NCBI RefSeq assembly: GCF_000342045.1
Contig: NZ_AONQ01000027.1
Coordinates: forward strand, 1 to 55,386
DNA: 55,386 nucleotides
Source of the DNA: Paramagnetospirillum caucaseum
GTDB taxonomy: Bacteria; Pseudomonadota; Alphaproteobacteria; Rhodospirillales; Magnetospirillaceae
Direction of reading: 5' to 3'
A program made the position numbers and the translations under genes. Below the pieces are notes generated by a model. That model had not been told where the DNA came from. It worked only from the letters and a program-made list of their open reading frames with translations, and did no database searches. Positions 8,111 through 17,763 of the stretch are shown here, one piece after another (position 1 is the first letter of the stretch; each line of letters begins with the position of its first letter).

Positions 8111-9218
8111 TCGCAGCCAGGCCGAGAGCGATCTCGGCCACATGCGGGCCGCCCTGGCGCTGGCCCGGCGTGGCCTGGGCACCGTGTGGCCCAACCCCGC
8201 CGTGGGTTGCGTCATCGTGCGTGACGGCCGGGTGGTCGGGCGGGGCTGGACCCAGCCCGGCGGCCGTCCCCATGCCGAGACCGAGGCGCTGGCCATGGCT
8301 GGCGCCGGCGCCCAAGGCGCCACCGTCTACGTCACCCTGGAGCCCTGCGCCCATCACGGCAAGACCGCGCCCTGCGCCGACGCCCTGGTCGCCGCCGGGG
8401 TGTCCCGCGTGGTGGTGGCGGTGCAGGACCCCGACCCGCGCGTGGCGGGCCGGGGCATCGACCGCCTGCGGGTGGCGGGCATTCCGGTGACCGAGGGCGT
8501 GCTGAGCGCCGAGGCCGCCGAGCTGAACGCCGGTTTCTTCCTGCGCATCACCACCGGACGGCCGCTGGTCACCCTCAAGCTGGCCACCACGCTGGACGGC
8601 CGCATCGCCACCCATACCGGCGAAAGCCGCTGGATCACCGGCGAGCAGGCCCGCGCCAGCTCCCATCTGCTGCGCGCCGAGAGCGACGCCATCATGGTGG
8701 GCAGCGGCACCGCGCTGCATGACGACCCCGACCTGACCTGCCGCCTGCCCGGGCTGGTGGAGCGCTCGCCGGTGCGGGTGGTGGTGGACGGGCGGCTGCG
8801 GCTGCCGCTGACCAGCCGGCTGGTCGCTACCGCCAATGACGTCCCCACCTGGTTGCTGACCCTGGAAGGCTGCGACGACAATCGCCGCGAGGCCTACGAG
8901 GATGCCGGTGTGGACGTGGTCGAGGTCTCGGCCGGACCCGACGGCGCCATCGACCTGGAACTGGCGCTGCAGGCCCTGGGCGAAAGCGGGGTGACCCGCG
9001 TCCTGGTGGAGGGCGGCGCCCATCTGTCCGCCGCCCTGCTGCGGGCCGGTCTGGTGGACCGGCTGGTATGGTTCCGCGCGCCCCGCCTGATGGGCGGCGA
9101 CGGCCTGCCCGCCGCCGTGTCGTTCGGTATCGACCATCTGGTCCAGACCCCGCATTTCGAACGCGTCGAGATCCGCCCCGTAGGCGACGACGTGATGGAA
9201 ACCTATATTCGTCTTTAA
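8091..9218 (+). CDS. ribD: Bifunctional pyrimidine deaminase/reductase
   Basis: About 375 residues from a TTG at 8091. The N-terminal deaminase domain carries [12 protein letters not shown] and [10 protein letters not shown] (zinc site); the reductase domain begins at [18 protein letters not shown] and ends near the C-terminus. It catalyses the deamination and side-chain reduction steps of riboflavin synthesis. TTG 8091 is preferred because GGGGAAG lies just upstream and the resulting start matches known RibD proteins. ATG 8142 would cut into the first helix. It overlaps the nrdR end by 20 bases. Confidence 0.92.
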   Translation: MSAATTDRSQAESDLGHMRAALALARRGLGTVWPNPAVGCVIVRDGRVVGRGWTQPGGRPHAETEALAMAGAGAQGATVYVTLEPCAHHGKTAPCADALVAAGVSRVVVAVQDPDPRVAGRGIDRLRVAGIPVTEGVLSAEAAELNAGFFLRITTGRPLVTLKLATTLDGRIATHTGESRWITGEQARASSHLLRAESDAIMVGSGTALHDDPDLTCRLPGLVERSPVRVVVDGRLRLPLTSRLVATANDVPTWLLTLEGCDDNRREAYEDAGVDVVEVSAGPDGAIDLELALQALGESGVTRVLVEGGAHLSAALLRAGLVDRLVWFRAPRLMGGDGLPAAVSFGIDHLVQTPHFERVEIRPVGDDVMETYIRL

Positions 9219-9235
9219 AGAGCGAGGTTGACTCC

Positions 9236-9829
9236 ATGTTCACCGGCATCGTCACCGATCTCGGCGAGGTGCGCCGAATCGTCCGCGGCGAGGGGCGGGA
9301 AGCCCGCTTCGAGATCGCCAGCGCGTACGACACCGGCACCATCGCCATCGGGGCGTCCATCGCCCATAACGGCGTCTGCCTGACCATCATCGAGGTGGGG
9401 CCGGACTGGCATGCGGTGGAGGCCTCGGCAGAGACCCTGTCCAAGACCACCCTGGGCTCGTGGCGCGAAGGCTCCAAGGTCAACCTGGAGCGGGCGCTGA
9501 AGGTGGGCGACGAACTGGGCGGCCACATCGTCTCCGGCCATGTGGACGGGGTCGCCAGGGTGGTGGATATCCGGCCCGAGAACGAATCGCTGCGTTTCAC
9601 CTTCGAGACGCCGGCCGATCTGGCCTGCTTCGTCGCCCCCAAGGGCTCGGTGGCGCTGGACGGCGTGTCGCTTACCGTCAATGAGGTTGACGGAAGGCGG
9701 TTCGGGATCAACGTCATTCCCCACACCCAGTCGGTGACCACCTTCGGCACCTATCGCCCCGGCGACGAGGTGAATATGGAAATCGACATGCTGGCACGCT
9801 ATGTTGCGCGCCTCTTGCAGAGGGAATAG
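9236..9829 (+). CDS. ribE: Riboflavin synthase alpha chain
   Basis: 197 residues with two lumazine-binding barrels, beginning with the invariant MFTGIV. The second repeat begins near residue 97 with GHIVSGHVDGV just before it. The enzyme dismutates two 6,7-dimethyl-8-ribityllumazine molecules to riboflavin. ATG 9236 is preceded by GCGAGG; upstream in-frame codons lie inside ribD and do not match the family N-terminus. Confidence 0.96.
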   Translation: MFTGIVTDLGEVRRIVRGEGREARFEIASAYDTGTIAIGASIAHNGVCLTIIEVGPDWHAVEASAETLSKTTLGSWREGSKVNLERALKVGDELGGHIVSGHVDGVARVVDIRPENESLRFTFETPADLACFVAPKGSVALDGVSLTVNEVDGRRFGINVIPHTQSVTTFGTYRPGDEVNMEIDMLARYVARLLQRE

Positions 9830-9835
9830 CGCTTC

Positions 9836-10948
9836 GTGTCCGAATATCACCAGTACCTGTCGTCCATCGAGGACATCATCGAGGAAGCCCGCCAGGGCCG
9901 CATGTTCATCCTGGTGGACGACGAGGACCGCGAGAACGAAGGCGATCTGGTCATTCCCGCCGAGCATGCCAATGCCGACGCCATCAACTTCATGGCCCGC
10001 TTCGGCCGTGGGCTGATCTGCCTGTCCCTGACCCGGGGGCGGTGCGAGCATCTGGGCCTCAAGCCCATGAGCGCCGACAACGGCACCCGCATGGAGACCG
10101 CCTTTACCGTCTCCATCGAGGCGCGGGAAGGCGTCACCACCGGCATCTCCGCCGCCGACCGGGCGAAGACGGTGGCGGTGGCCATCGATACCGACAAGAC
10201 CCGCTACGACATCGTCACGCCGGGGCACGTCTTTCCGCTGATGGCCCGCGACGGCGGGGTGCTGGTACGCGCCGGCCATACCGAGGCGGCGGTGGACATT
10301 TCGCGCCTGGCCGGGCTCAACCCGTCCGGGGTGATCTGCGAGATCATGAACGACGACGGCACCATGGCCCGCATGCCGGACCTGGTGAAATTCGCCCAGC
10401 ATCATGGACTGAAGATCGCCACCATCGCCGACCTGATCGCCTATCGCCGCCGCAACGACAAGATCGTGGCGCGCGAGGTCGAGACGCCGTTCCACTCCAA
10501 GTGGGGCGGCGACTGGACCATGATGGTCTACACCAACACCGTGGCCTATGCCGAGCACATCGCCCTGGTCAAGGGCGACCTCGGCGCCGAAGGGCAGGTG
10601 ATGGTCCGCGTCCATGCCGTCAACGTGCTGGACGACGTGCTGGGCGACCAGGGCTCGGGCAAGGCCGGCGAGCTTCATTCTGCTATGGAAATGATCGCCG
10701 AGCATGGCTCGGGGGTCATCGTGCTGATCCGCGAGCCGCGCCCCACCAGCCTGTCCGACATGGTCCGCGCCCATCTGGAGCGGCGTCCGCCGGCCCCGGC
10801 CTTGCGTGATTACGGCGTCGGCGCCCAGATCCTGCTGGATCTCGGGGTGCATGAAATGATTCTGCTGTCCAACACCAAGCGCTCCATCGTCGGCCTTGAA
10901 GGCTATGGCATGAAGGTGGTGGAACAGCGGCCGATTCCGGTCGGCTGA
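9836..10948 (+). CDS. ribB: DHBP synthase with degenerate GTP cyclohydrolase II domain (RibBX type)
   Basis: 370 residues from GTG 9836. Residues 1-205 are a complete 3,4-dihydroxy-2-butanone-4-phosphate synthase, with [12 protein letters not shown] (28-39) and the [10 protein letters not shown] block (145-154). Residues 215-370 have the RibA fold, but where RibA has three zinc cysteines and a CDCG motif this protein has [10 protein letters not shown] (258-267) and QGSGKAGE (272-279) with no cysteine. GTP cyclohydrolase II activity is therefore unlikely. This matches the described RibBX class, so an active ribA should lie elsewhere in the genome. Confidence 0.93.
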   Translation: MSEYHQYLSSIEDIIEEARQGRMFILVDDEDRENEGDLVIPAEHANADAINFMARFGRGLICLSLTRGRCEHLGLKPMSADNGTRMETAFTVSIEAREGVTTGISAADRAKTVAVAIDTDKTRYDIVTPGHVFPLMARDGGVLVRAGHTEAAVDISRLAGLNPSGVICEIMNDDGTMARMPDLVKFAQHHGLKIATIADLIAYRRRNDKIVAREVETPFHSKWGGDWTMMVYTNTVAYAEHIALVKGDLGAEGQVMVRVHAVNVLDDVLGDQGSGKAGELHSAMEMIAEHGSGVIVLIREPRPTSLSDMVRAHLERRPPAPALRDYGVGAQILLDLGVHEMILLSNTKRSIVGLEGYGMKVVEQRPIPVG

Positions 10949-11082
10949 ACAGTACCGACGAAGGCCGGCCCCGTTTTGTGTGGGCCGGAACGAGGAGGCA
11001 AGCCCAAGGGGCGCCGTGGCTCATGCCGCGAAAGCCAAGCGAAGCGCCCGGCGCCTGAGGGCTGTGTTAAGGAGACAAGTCC
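10949..11082 (+). other. Structured leader before ribH
   Basis: 134 bases between ribB and ribH with nested potential stems: CCGGCCC (10965-10971) with GGGCCGG (10982-10988) around a T-rich loop, and a GGCGCCG segment near 11010 with CGGCGCC near 11050 enclosing a smaller GGCT/AGCC stem. I looked for FMN-riboswitch conserved blocks and did not find them. It may be an attenuator, a processing site or nothing. Confidence 0.35.
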
Positions 11083-11535
11083 ATGGCGAAGGTTCTCATC
11101 ATCGAGGCCCGCTTCTACGACCATATCGCCGACGGCCTGCTGGCCGGGGCGCGTGCCGAATTCGACAAGGCGGGCGTGGCCCACGACCTGCTGGTGGTGC
11201 CGGGCATCTTCGAACTGCCGGCCGCCCTGAAACTGGTGCTGACCGCCGCCGAGCAGGGCAACGACAAGGCCCGCTACGACGGCTATGTCACCCTGGGCTG
11301 CGCCATCAGGGGCGAGTCCGACCATTACCACCATGTGGGCACCGAGTGCATGCGGGGCATCGCCGATTTGTCCATGGCCTACGACCTGGCGCTGGGCAAC
11401 GGCGTGCTGACCGTGCATAACGAGGCCCAGGCCCTGGCCCGCTCCGATCCGGCGCGCAAGAACCTGGGCGGCCAGGCGGCGCGGGCCTGTCTGCGCATGA
11501 TGGCGGTCAAGCGCGAGCTGGGGCTCTCGTCATGA
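11083..11535 (+). CDS. ribH: 6,7-dimethyl-8-ribityllumazine synthase
   Basis: 150 residues; condenses the RibD-derived pyrimidine with DHBP to lumazine. Family blocks: [31 protein letters not shown] with the catalytic histidine, and the C-terminal [21 protein letters not shown] region. A good AAGGAG site precedes ATG 11083. Its stop overlaps the nusB start (ATGA), which is the usual ribH-nusB coupling. Confidence 0.96.
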   Translation: MAKVLIIEARFYDHIADGLLAGARAEFDKAGVAHDLLVVPGIFELPAALKLVLTAAEQGNDKARYDGYVTLGCAIRGESDHYHHVGTECMRGIADLSMAYDLALGNGVLTVHNEAQALARSDPARKNLGGQAARACLRMMAVKRELGLSS

Positions 11536-11999
11536 CCGTCAACCCATCGGTTGCCAAGCGCAGTGCCGCCCGGCTGGCCGCCGTCCAGGTCCTCTACCAG
11601 ATGGAGATGACCGGGACCGATACCGAACGGGCGCTGCAGGACGCCAAGGACCGCCGCGCCGCCGAACCCAAGGGACGCATGGCCGATCCCGATTCCTCGC
11701 TGCTCAATCAAGTGGTGCGCGGCGTCGCCGCCCAGGTGGACGAAATCGACGGCCATGTGGGCCGGGCGTTGTCTTCCGACTGGACCGTCGACCGCCTGGA
11801 GGCGGTGCTGCGCGCCATCATCCGGGCCGGCGCCTGGGAATTGTCGGCGCGGCCGCAGACACCGGCCCGGGTCTGCATCTCCGAGTGGGTCGACGTGGCC
11901 CATGCCTTTTATTCCGGTCCCGAACCGGGGCTGGTCAACGCGGTGCTCGACCGTCTCGCCCAGACCCTTCGCGGCGGCGAGATGGGCAAGGGAGCCTAG
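11532..11999 (+). CDS. nusB: Transcription antitermination factor NusB
   Basis: 155 residues with the all-helical NusB fold: [18 protein letters not shown] near the start and [13 protein letters not shown] near the end. NusB with NusE promotes antitermination on rRNA operons. A basic, alanine-rich segment around residues 35-55 is longer than in E. coli but common in alphaproteobacteria. Translationally coupled to ribH. Confidence 0.94.
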   Translation: MTVNPSVAKRSAARLAAVQVLYQMEMTGTDTERALQDAKDRRAAEPKGRMADPDSSLLNQVVRGVAAQVDEIDGHVGRALSSDWTVDRLEAVLRAIIRAGAWELSARPQTPARVCISEWVDVAHAFYSGPEPGLVNAVLDRLAQTLRGGEMGKGA

Positions 12000-12000
12000 G

Positions 12001-12066
12001 ATGAAGCCGAAGGGCTTCATCCGTCGCGGGGCGGAACGCCCCTACCGAGAGCGAGGTCTACGGTGA
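12001..12066 (+). CDS. Possible 21-residue leader ORF with two hairpins before thiL
   Basis: ATG 12001 to TGA 12066, beginning MKPKGFIRRG. A GGGAG site lies just upstream inside the nusB end, and the stop overlaps the thiL GTG as GTGA. The DNA holds two perfect hairpins: ATGAAGCC/GGCTTCAT (12001-12020) and GGGGCG/CGCCCC (12028-12042). The peptide is basic. Whether it is translated, or the DNA is simply a structured spacer, cannot be told here. Confidence 0.3.
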   Translation: MKPKGFIRRGAERPYRERGLR

Positions 12067-13076
12067 GCGGCGGAGCGCCCGACGAGTTCGGCCTGATCGC
12101 CGAGTTGTTCGCTCCGCTCGCCGCCGGTTTTCCCGGAGCCTTGGGGCTCACCGACGACGCCGCCTTCATTCCCGCCGAGCCCGGCTATGACACCGTCGCC
12201 ACCATGGATTCCATGGTGGCCGGCGTGCATTTCCTGCCCGACGACCCGCCCGATCTGGTGGCGCGCAAGCTGATCCGGGTCAATCTCTCCGATCTGGCCG
12301 CCAAGGGGGCCGAGCCCCGGCTGCTGCTGCTGTCCGCCGCTTTCCCCGTGGGGGTGGGCCAGGACTGGCTGCGCGCCTTCGGGGCCGGGCTGGCCGAGGA
12401 TGTGCGGGAATTCGCCGTCCATCTGATCGGCGGCGACACGGTGTCCACGCCGGGGCCGCTGACCCTGACCCTGACGGCCCTGGGACGGGTGGCGGCGGGG
12501 CGGGGGCTGAAACGGTCCGGGGCCAGGGCGGGCGACACCATCTGGGTGTCGGGCGGTATCGGCGACGGCGCCCTGGGCCTGAAGGCCATCCGCGGGCAAT
12601 TGCCCGGCCTTGCCGCCGCCCATCTGGAGTTTCTCGCCGGGCGCTACCGTCTGCCCCAGCCCCGGGTGGGCCTGGGACCCCGGCTGGTGGGCTTGGCCCA
12701 TGGTGCCATGGACGTCTCCGACGGGTTGGTCCAGGATCTCGGCCACCTGTGCCGGGCCTCGGGCCTGGCGGCACGCATCGCGGCGGCCAGGGTGCCGCTG
12801 TCGCCGGCCGCCGCCGCCGCCTTGGGCCACGACCAGTCCCTGCTTGCCTCGGTGCTGGCGGGAGGCGATGATTACGAGGTGTTGTTCACCGCGCCGCCCG
12901 GGGCGGAGGAAAGTCTCACCCGCCTGTCCGCCGAACTCGGCGTGGCCCTGACCGCCATCGGCTCGGTGGCGCCGGGCGAGACGGGCAAGGTCGCGGTGAC
13001 CGGCCCCGATGGGCGGGACGTGGATGTGGGGCAGGGGGGGTGGCGCCATTTCGGCGACCCGCAACAGGGGGAATAG
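12063..13076 (+). CDS. thiL: Thiamine-monophosphate kinase
   Basis: 337 residues from GTG 12063; phosphorylates thiamine monophosphate to the active diphosphate using ATP. Family features: LTDDAAF and ATMDSMVAGVHF in the first domain (Mg-binding aspartates), NLSDLAAKGA, MDVSDGLVQDLGH and GDDYEVLF in the second. It follows nusB as in many proteobacteria. The start is close to a GCGAGG site and overlaps the small upstream reading frame. Confidence 0.95.
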   Translation: MSGGAPDEFGLIAELFAPLAAGFPGALGLTDDAAFIPAEPGYDTVATMDSMVAGVHFLPDDPPDLVARKLIRVNLSDLAAKGAEPRLLLLSAAFPVGVGQDWLRAFGAGLAEDVREFAVHLIGGDTVSTPGPLTLTLTALGRVAAGRGLKRSGARAGDTIWVSGGIGDGALGLKAIRGQLPGLAAAHLEFLAGRYRLPQPRVGLGPRLVGLAHGAMDVSDGLVQDLGHLCRASGLAARIAAARVPLSPAAAAALGHDQSLLASVLAGGDDYEVLFTAPPGAEESLTRLSAELGVALTAIGSVAPGETGKVAVTGPDGRDVDVGQGGWRHFGDPQQGE

Positions 13077-13079
13077 CGT

Positions 13080-13541
13080 TTGGTCCGGTTGATCTTCATG
13101 GTGGTGGCGTTGCTGATGCTGATCGGCGCGGTCATCGGCGGCCTGTATTTCTGGGGCATCGATCCGCTGGCCAAGCTGGGCATCACCGCGCCCATGATCG
13201 GTAAGGAACCGGCGGCTCCCCCCCCGCCGCCGCCGCCCAGCTATGTGGATTTCGGCCTGCTGATCGTACCGGTGATCCAGGACCGCGAGGTCAAGAAGCA
13301 GGCCGAGATGATCGTCCGCCTGGAGGTCGATCCCAAGAACAAGGAAATCGTCGCCAAGAATCTGCCGCGCCTGCAGAACGCCTATCTGGCCGAGATGATC
13401 TCCTATCTCAGCATCGCGGTGAAGGAGGGCCAGCCGCTGGACGTTCCCGTCATCCGCCGCCGCCTGACCGCCAGCGCCGAGAAGACGCTGGGCGGAGTCT
13501 ACGTCAAGGACGTGCTGATCGAGAATCCCAACCTGAAATAG
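13080..13541 (+). CDS. FliL-like single-span membrane protein
   Basis: 153 residues from TTG 13080, with AGGGGGA upstream; ATG 13098 is the alternative. Residues 2-24 form one membrane segment, followed by a proline-rich linker (seven consecutive prolines near residue 48). The periplasmic domain has the general FliL pattern: paired beta strands ending at MIVRLEVD, a helix LPRLQNAYLAEMISYLS, and a final VKDVLIENPNLK. True FliL stabilises flagellar stators, but no flagellar genes are nearby, so FliL-like is a fold-level call. Confidence 0.7.
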   Translation: MVRLIFMVVALLMLIGAVIGGLYFWGIDPLAKLGITAPMIGKEPAAPPPPPPPSYVDFGLLIVPVIQDREVKKQAEMIVRLEVDPKNKEIVAKNLPRLQNAYLAEMISYLSIAVKEGQPLDVPVIRRRLTASAEKTLGGVYVKDVLIENPNLK

Positions 13542-13820
13542 CCTCTACCCCTTCGGCTAGTCCCAAAGGCGATTCCCCCCTGCCCGAAGGTGCGGGGGCT
13601 CCCGGTGAATAGGGACGGGCGATGTCGAAATTGCCCCAGGCGATCCAATTTCATCGCAATAATTCCAGAATATCGCCGTGATGCGAGCATTTTATTGCAT
13701 CAAGGAGGTTCTTCTGGCAGTTTCTCCACGCTTCCGTCGTTCCCATCGCGCCCGGCCCATGTGGCTGGGCATTTGGCGGTGAGTCGGCGCCAAGAAGATA
13801 CATCAGGGGACTCGAACCAC

Positions 13821-15902
13821 ATGACCTACCTCTTCGTGATCGCATGCGGCGTTCTGGCGCTGCTGTACGGGGTCTACGCCATCAAGTCGGTGATGGCGAC
13901 CTCGGCCGGCACCGCCCGGATGCAGGAAATTGCCGCTGCCGTGCAGGAAGGCGCCGCCGCCTACCTGAACCGGCAGTACACCACCATCGCCATGGTCGGC
14001 GTCGTCGTCACCATCATCCTGGCCGCCCGCCTGGGCATCTATCAGGCTGTCGGCTTCGTCATCGGCTCGGTGCTTTCGGGCGTCGCCGGCTACGTGGGCA
14101 TGAACGTCTCCGTTCGCGCCAACGTCCGTACCGCCGAGGCTGCCCGTTCGGGTGGCATGCAGCAGGCCCTGGACGTGGCCTTCAAGTCGGGCGCCATCAC
14201 CGGTCTGCTGGTGGTTGGTCTCGGCCTGATCGGCGTCGCCGGCTACTACATGCTCCTGAAGAATGTCGGCATCGATCCGCGTGCTCTGCTTGAGGCCCTG
14301 GTGGCCCTGTCGTTCGGCGCCTCGCTGATCTCCATCTTCGCCCGTCTGGGCGGCGGCATCTTCACCAAGGGCGCCGACGTGGGCGCCGATCTGGTGGGCA
14401 AGGTCGAGGCGGGTATCCCCGAGGATGACCCCCGCAACCCGGCCGTGATCGCCGACAACGTGGGCGACAACGTCGGCGATTGCGCCGGCATGGCCGCCGA
14501 CCTGTTCGAGACCTATGCGGTGACCGTCGTGGGTACCATGCTGCTGGGTTCGATCTTCTTCACCGGCGTCGCCCAGGAACAGATGATGATGCTGCCGCTG
14601 ATCATCTGCGGCGTGTGCATCTTCGCCTCCATCGTCGGCACCTTCTTCGTGAAGCTCGACGCCACCAACAACATCATGAAGGCGCTGTACAAGGGCGTCA
14701 TCGTGACCGGCGTGCTGTCGGCGGTCTTCGTCGCCGTCATCATCAACGTCTATCTGGGCGGCTTCGGCGCCACCTTCAAGACGGCCACCCTGACCATCAC
14801 CGGCATGGACCTCTATATGTGCGCCATCATCGGTCTGGTCGTCACCGGCCTGCTGGTGTGGATCACCGAGTACTACACCGGTACCGATTACCGTCCGGTC
14901 AAGTCGGTGGCCCAGGCCTCGACCACCGGCCACGGCACCAACGTGATCCAGGGTCTGGCGGTTTCCATGGAAGCCTGCGCCCTGCCGGTGATCGTGATCT
15001 CCGTCGCCATCATCGTGTCGTACAAGATCGCCGGCCTGTTCGGCATCTCGGTGGCCGCGACCACCATGCTGGCCCTGGCCGGCATGATCGTTGCCCTCGA
15101 CGCCTACGGCCCGGTGACCGACAACGCCGGCGGCATCGCCGAGATGGCCGAGCTGCCCAAGGAGGTCCGCAAGACCACCGACGCTCTCGACGCCGTCGGC
15201 AACACCACCAAGGCCGTCACCAAGGGCTACGCCATCGGCTCGGCCGGTCTGGCCTCGCTGGTGCTGTTCGCCGCCTACACCGAGGACCTCAAGCACTACT
15301 TCCCCAAGCTGAACATCACGTTCAGCCTCGAGGATCCCTATGTGGTGGTCGGCCTGTTCCTCGGCGGTCTGCTGCCCTACCTGTTCGGTGCCATGGGCAT
15401 GCAGGCGGTGGGTCGCGCCGCCGGTTCGGTGGTGGTGGAAGTCCGCCGCCAGTTCAAGGAAATCCCCGGCATCATGGAAGGCACCGCCAAGCCCGACTAC
15501 GGTCGCGCCGTGGACATGCTGACCAAGGCCGCCATCAAGGAGATGATCATCCCCTCGATGCTGCCGGTGCTGTCGCCGATCGTGCTCTACTTCGTCATCC
15601 TGATGGCTGCCGATCAGAAGGCCGCCTTCACCTGCGTGGGCGCCATGCTGCTGGGCACCATCGTCACCGGCCTGTTCGTCGCCATCTCGATGACCTCGGG
15701 CGGCGGCGCTTGGGATAATGCCAAGAAGTACATCGAGGACGGCCATCATGGTGGCAAGGGTTCCGACGCCCACAAGGCGGCGGTGACCGGCGACACCGTC
15801 GGCGATCCCTACAAGGACACCGCCGGCCCCGCCGTCAACCCGATGATCAAGATCATCAATATCGTCGCCATCCTGCTGCTGGCCATGGTTGCCGGTCACT
15901 AA
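13821..15902 (+). CDS. hppA: Membrane-bound proton-translocating pyrophosphatase, K+-independent type
   Basis: 693 residues, about 16 membrane spans; hydrolyses pyrophosphate and pumps protons. Substrate-binding motifs are [20 protein letters not shown] and [17 protein letters not shown]. The motif [10 protein letters not shown] has lysine at the position that separates K+-independent from K+-dependent (alanine) enzymes. The ATG at 13821 gives the usual N-terminal span. It has about 280 bases of upstream non-coding sequence and a strong terminator downstream, so it is probably transcribed alone. Confidence 0.96.
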   Translation: MTYLFVIACGVLALLYGVYAIKSVMATSAGTARMQEIAAAVQEGAAAYLNRQYTTIAMVGVVVTIILAARLGIYQAVGFVIGSVLSGVAGYVGMNVSVRANVRTAEAARSGGMQQALDVAFKSGAITGLLVVGLGLIGVAGYYMLLKNVGIDPRALLEALVALSFGASLISIFARLGGGIFTKGADVGADLVGKVEAGIPEDDPRNPAVIADNVGDNVGDCAGMAADLFETYAVTVVGTMLLGSIFFTGVAQEQMMMLPLIICGVCIFASIVGTFFVKLDATNNIMKALYKGVIVTGVLSAVFVAVIINVYLGGFGATFKTATLTITGMDLYMCAIIGLVVTGLLVWITEYYTGTDYRPVKSVAQASTTGHGTNVIQGLAVSMEACALPVIVISVAIIVSYKIAGLFGISVAATTMLALAGMIVALDAYGPVTDNAGGIAEMAELPKEVRKTTDALDAVGNTTKAVTKGYAIGSAGLASLVLFAAYTEDLKHYFPKLNITFSLEDPYVVVGLFLGGLLPYLFGAMGMQAVGRAAGSVVVEVRRQFKEIPGIMEGTAKPDYGRAVDMLTKAAIKEMIIPSMLPVLSPIVLYFVILMAADQKAAFTCVGAMLLGTIVTGLFVAISMTSGGGAWDNAKKYIEDGHHGGKGSDAHKAAVTGDTVGDPYKDTAGPAVNPMIKIINIVAILLLAMVAGH

Positions 15903-15911
15903 TGGTCCGAT

Positions 15912-15937
15912 CCGGGCGGACGGAAACGTCCGCCCGG
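15912..15937 (+). terminator. GAAA-capped hairpin after hppA
   Basis: A perfect 11-bp stem (CCGGGCGGACG with CGTCCGCCCGG) capped by GAAA, just after the hppA stop. No T-run follows; likely an mRNA 3' stabilising element ahead of the true terminator. Confidence 0.5.
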
Positions 15938-15987
15938 TGAACCGTTAGGACGGACAATCAGCCGGCAACAGGCTGACAAACGGAAAA

Positions 15988-16009
15988 CCCCGGTCGGAAA
16001 CGACCGGGG
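15988..16009. terminator. Bidirectional intrinsic terminator between hppA and bamE
   Basis: Perfect 9-bp stem CCCCGGTCG/CGACCGGGG with a GAAA loop, preceded by AAAA and followed by six T residues, so it can act on both strands for the convergent hppA and bamE. Confidence 0.88.
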
Positions 16010-16046
16010 TTTTTTGTTCGGGCGGCGGTGAAGGGAAGGGCGGCGT

Positions 16047-16502
16047 CTACTTGCCGGCGGCCGGCTTGGTGAAGCGGCCGACATTGCCCATCAGCTGCTG
16101 CAGGACGGTCAGTTCCTTGCCGGCGGTAGGGGTCTCGCGGCCGGCCGGCACCACGTCCTTGCCGTCCTCCAGGCCGCGATTGTCGATGGCCCGCACGGTG
16201 CCGGCGCGGTCGAACACCACGCTGATCACCTTGCGCTCCTTGATGACCGGCTCGAAGAACGCCTCGCGCTCGGTGATGGCGGAGATGTAATGCCAGCTCT
16301 CTTCGCCGAACGGGGTGATGTTGGACGGCGTGCCCAGCAGGGCCTGGACATCCTCGCGCGTGCTGGCGCCGAGCTTGACCTGGGCCAGCTGCTCGGGCGG
16401 CGGCAGGTTGCCGCGAACCTCGACGATGGGCGTACAGGCCGCCGTGGCGGCGATCAGGGCCGCTGCGGCAAGGGAGCGGCAAGGAAGAGAGGTCTTTTTC
16501 AT
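16047..16502 (-). CDS. bamE: Outer-membrane assembly lipoprotein BamE/SmpA-OmlA family
   Basis: 151 residues. The N-terminus is a lipoprotein signal (basic KK, hydrophobic core, lipobox ending TAAC at about residue 23). The mature part has the BamE pattern: VKLGASTREDVQALLGTPS, then EESWHYIS and a strand-rich VISVVFDRAGTVRAID. It would be an outer-membrane lipoprotein of the BAM beta-barrel assembly machine. Transcribed alone, divergent from the bc1 chaperone gene. Confidence 0.9.
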   Translation of the reverse strand: MKKTSLPCRSLAAAALIAATAACTPIVEVRGNLPPPEQLAQVKLGASTREDVQALLGTPSNITPFGEESWHYISAITEREAFFEPVIKERKVISVVFDRAGTVRAIDNRGLEDGKDVVPAGRETPTAGKELTVLQQLMGNVGRFTKPAAGK

Positions 16503-16572
16503 GTGTGATTACGCCGAGGCATTGACGACAGGCGGCCCCATAGCCAATGTGAGGGGGGCCAATGTGGGGGGA

Positions 16573-16602
16573 ACATTGCACCCCCCATCGCCGCCTTGTC
16601 AA
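16573..16602 (-). promoter_or_regulatory. Possible bamE promoter
   Basis: On the minus strand an exact TTGACA (16602 down to 16597), an 18-base spacer and CAATGT. The -10 is weak. Nearby (16542-16570) lies a short tandem repeat of a GCCAATGTG unit followed by G-runs. Confidence 0.3.
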
Positions 16603-16640
16603 CGCCGTCGCCCTTCGGGGGCGGGCTTCAGGACCCTGAG

Positions 16641-17204
16641 ATGCCTTTTCGCAAATTCTTCGAGCGCCGCCGTCGCGAGCAGATCGCCCACGACCTCTAC
16701 GTGACGGTGATCAATCAGGCCCGCCTGCCGGATTTCTATCTGCGTTTCGCCGTGCCGGACACCCTGGATGGCCGTTTCGACCTGATCGTCCTGCATGCCT
16801 TCCTGGTCATGCGCCGCCTGCGGCAGGTGACGGCGGAGGAGGGGGGCGAGCAGGCCCGCGAGGTCGCCCAGGCCCTGTTCGACCTGATGTTCGCCGACAT
16901 GGACCAGAACCTGCGGGAACTGGGGGTAAGCGATATGTCGGTGGGCAAGAGGGTCAAGCAGATGGCCCGGGCCTTCTACGGCCGCGCCGCCGCCTATGAT
17001 GACGGCCTCGCGGCGGACGGCGCCGGGTTGGCCGAGGCGTTGCGCCGCAATCTCTACGGCACGGTGGAGGGCGAACTGGACCCGGCGGCGGTCCAGCGTG
17101 TGGCCGGTTATCTCGTGGCCCAGGCCGCCCATCTGGCCGGGCAGGCGGCCGGCGAACTGCTGGCCGGGCAGGTGACGTTTCAGGCCCTGGAGAGCGGCGC
17201 ATGA
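16641..17204 (+). CDS. Ubiquinol-cytochrome c chaperone (CBP3 family)
   Basis: 187 residues. Members assist cytochrome b synthesis and assembly of the bc1 complex in mitochondria and alphaproteobacteria. Diagnostic sections: LPDFYLRFAVPDTLDGRFD, the HAFLVMRRLR motif, LFDLMFADMDQNLRELGV and VKQMARAFYGR. ATG 16641 is chosen because upstream in-frame codons have no family similarity. Its stop overlaps the next gene start by 4 bases (ATGA); the pair precedes rpmF, the standard alphaproteobacterial order. Confidence 0.92.
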   Translation: MPFRKFFERRRREQIAHDLYVTVINQARLPDFYLRFAVPDTLDGRFDLIVLHAFLVMRRLRQVTAEEGGEQAREVAQALFDLMFADMDQNLRELGVSDMSVGKRVKQMARAFYGRAAAYDDGLAADGAGLAEALRRNLYGTVEGELDPAAVQRVAGYLVAQAAHLAGQAAGELLAGQVTFQALESGA

Positions 17205-17746
17205 CCACCGAAGAGACCGTGCCGTACTCCCACCCCATCGCGGTGGACAGGATTCCCGCCCGGGGCAGCCGCCTGCATGTGGAGCCGAGCCCCGCCGAGC
17301 GCGAGGTGGTGGCCCGCTGGCTGAACGTACGGGAAGTCTCTGAAATGGCCGCTGATTTCCAGCTGAATCCCATGGGCAAGACCGGGTTGGTCCGTGTCAA
17401 CGGCCGGTTGACGGCGCGGGTGACGCAGTCTTGCGTGGTCACCCTGGCCCCGGTGGAGACGGTGGTGGACGAGGAGGTCTCGCTGACCTTCGGCCCGCCC
17501 GGGGACGAGGCCGAGGAGGAAGGCGACGAGATCGAGATCGACTTTCACGAGGTCGATCCCCCCGACCCGATCATCGACGGCGCCATTGACCTGGGAGCGG
17601 TGATGGTCGAGCATCTGGCGCTCGGCATCGATCCGTTCCCCAGGGCCGAGGGGGCGGCGTTCACCCTGCCGGAACCCAAGGTGGAGGCGCCGGAACCCAA
17701 GGCGAATCCCTTCGCCGTTTTGGCCGCGCTGAAACAAAAAAGGTGA
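17201..17746 (+). CDS. DUF177/YceD family protein (23S rRNA accumulation factor)
   Basis: 181 residues. The DUF177 pattern is visible: a basic strand-rich N-terminal half, the conserved CxxTL-type segment as SCVVTLAPVETVVDEEVSLTF, an acidic stretch, and the DLGAVMVEHLALGIDPFPR motif. Homologues immediately upstream of rpmF are linked to 23S rRNA or large-subunit accumulation. It is translationally coupled to the bc1 chaperone gene. Confidence 0.9.
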   Translation: MTTEETVPYSHPIAVDRIPARGSRLHVEPSPAEREVVARWLNVREVSEMAADFQLNPMGKTGLVRVNGRLTARVTQSCVVTLAPVETVVDEEVSLTFGPPGDEAEEEGDEIEIDFHEVDPPDPIIDGAIDLGAVMVEHLALGIDPFPRAEGAAFTLPEPKVEAPEPKANPFAVLAALKQKR

Positions 17747-17763
17747 GGGGGGTCAGCATCCCC

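Noticed and set aside
9068-9235. Earlier in-frame start for ribE inside ribD
   Set aside because: The family N-terminus MFTGIV begins at 9236 with a ribosome site; the extension is a shadow of ribD.
10949-11082. FMN riboswitch upstream of ribH
   Set aside because: The conserved aptamer blocks are not found on either strand, although the region is structured.
13590-13820. N-terminal extension of hppA
   Set aside because: The in-frame sequence upstream of 13821 is Arg/Ser/Pro-rich and unlike the first membrane span; the family start is at 13821.
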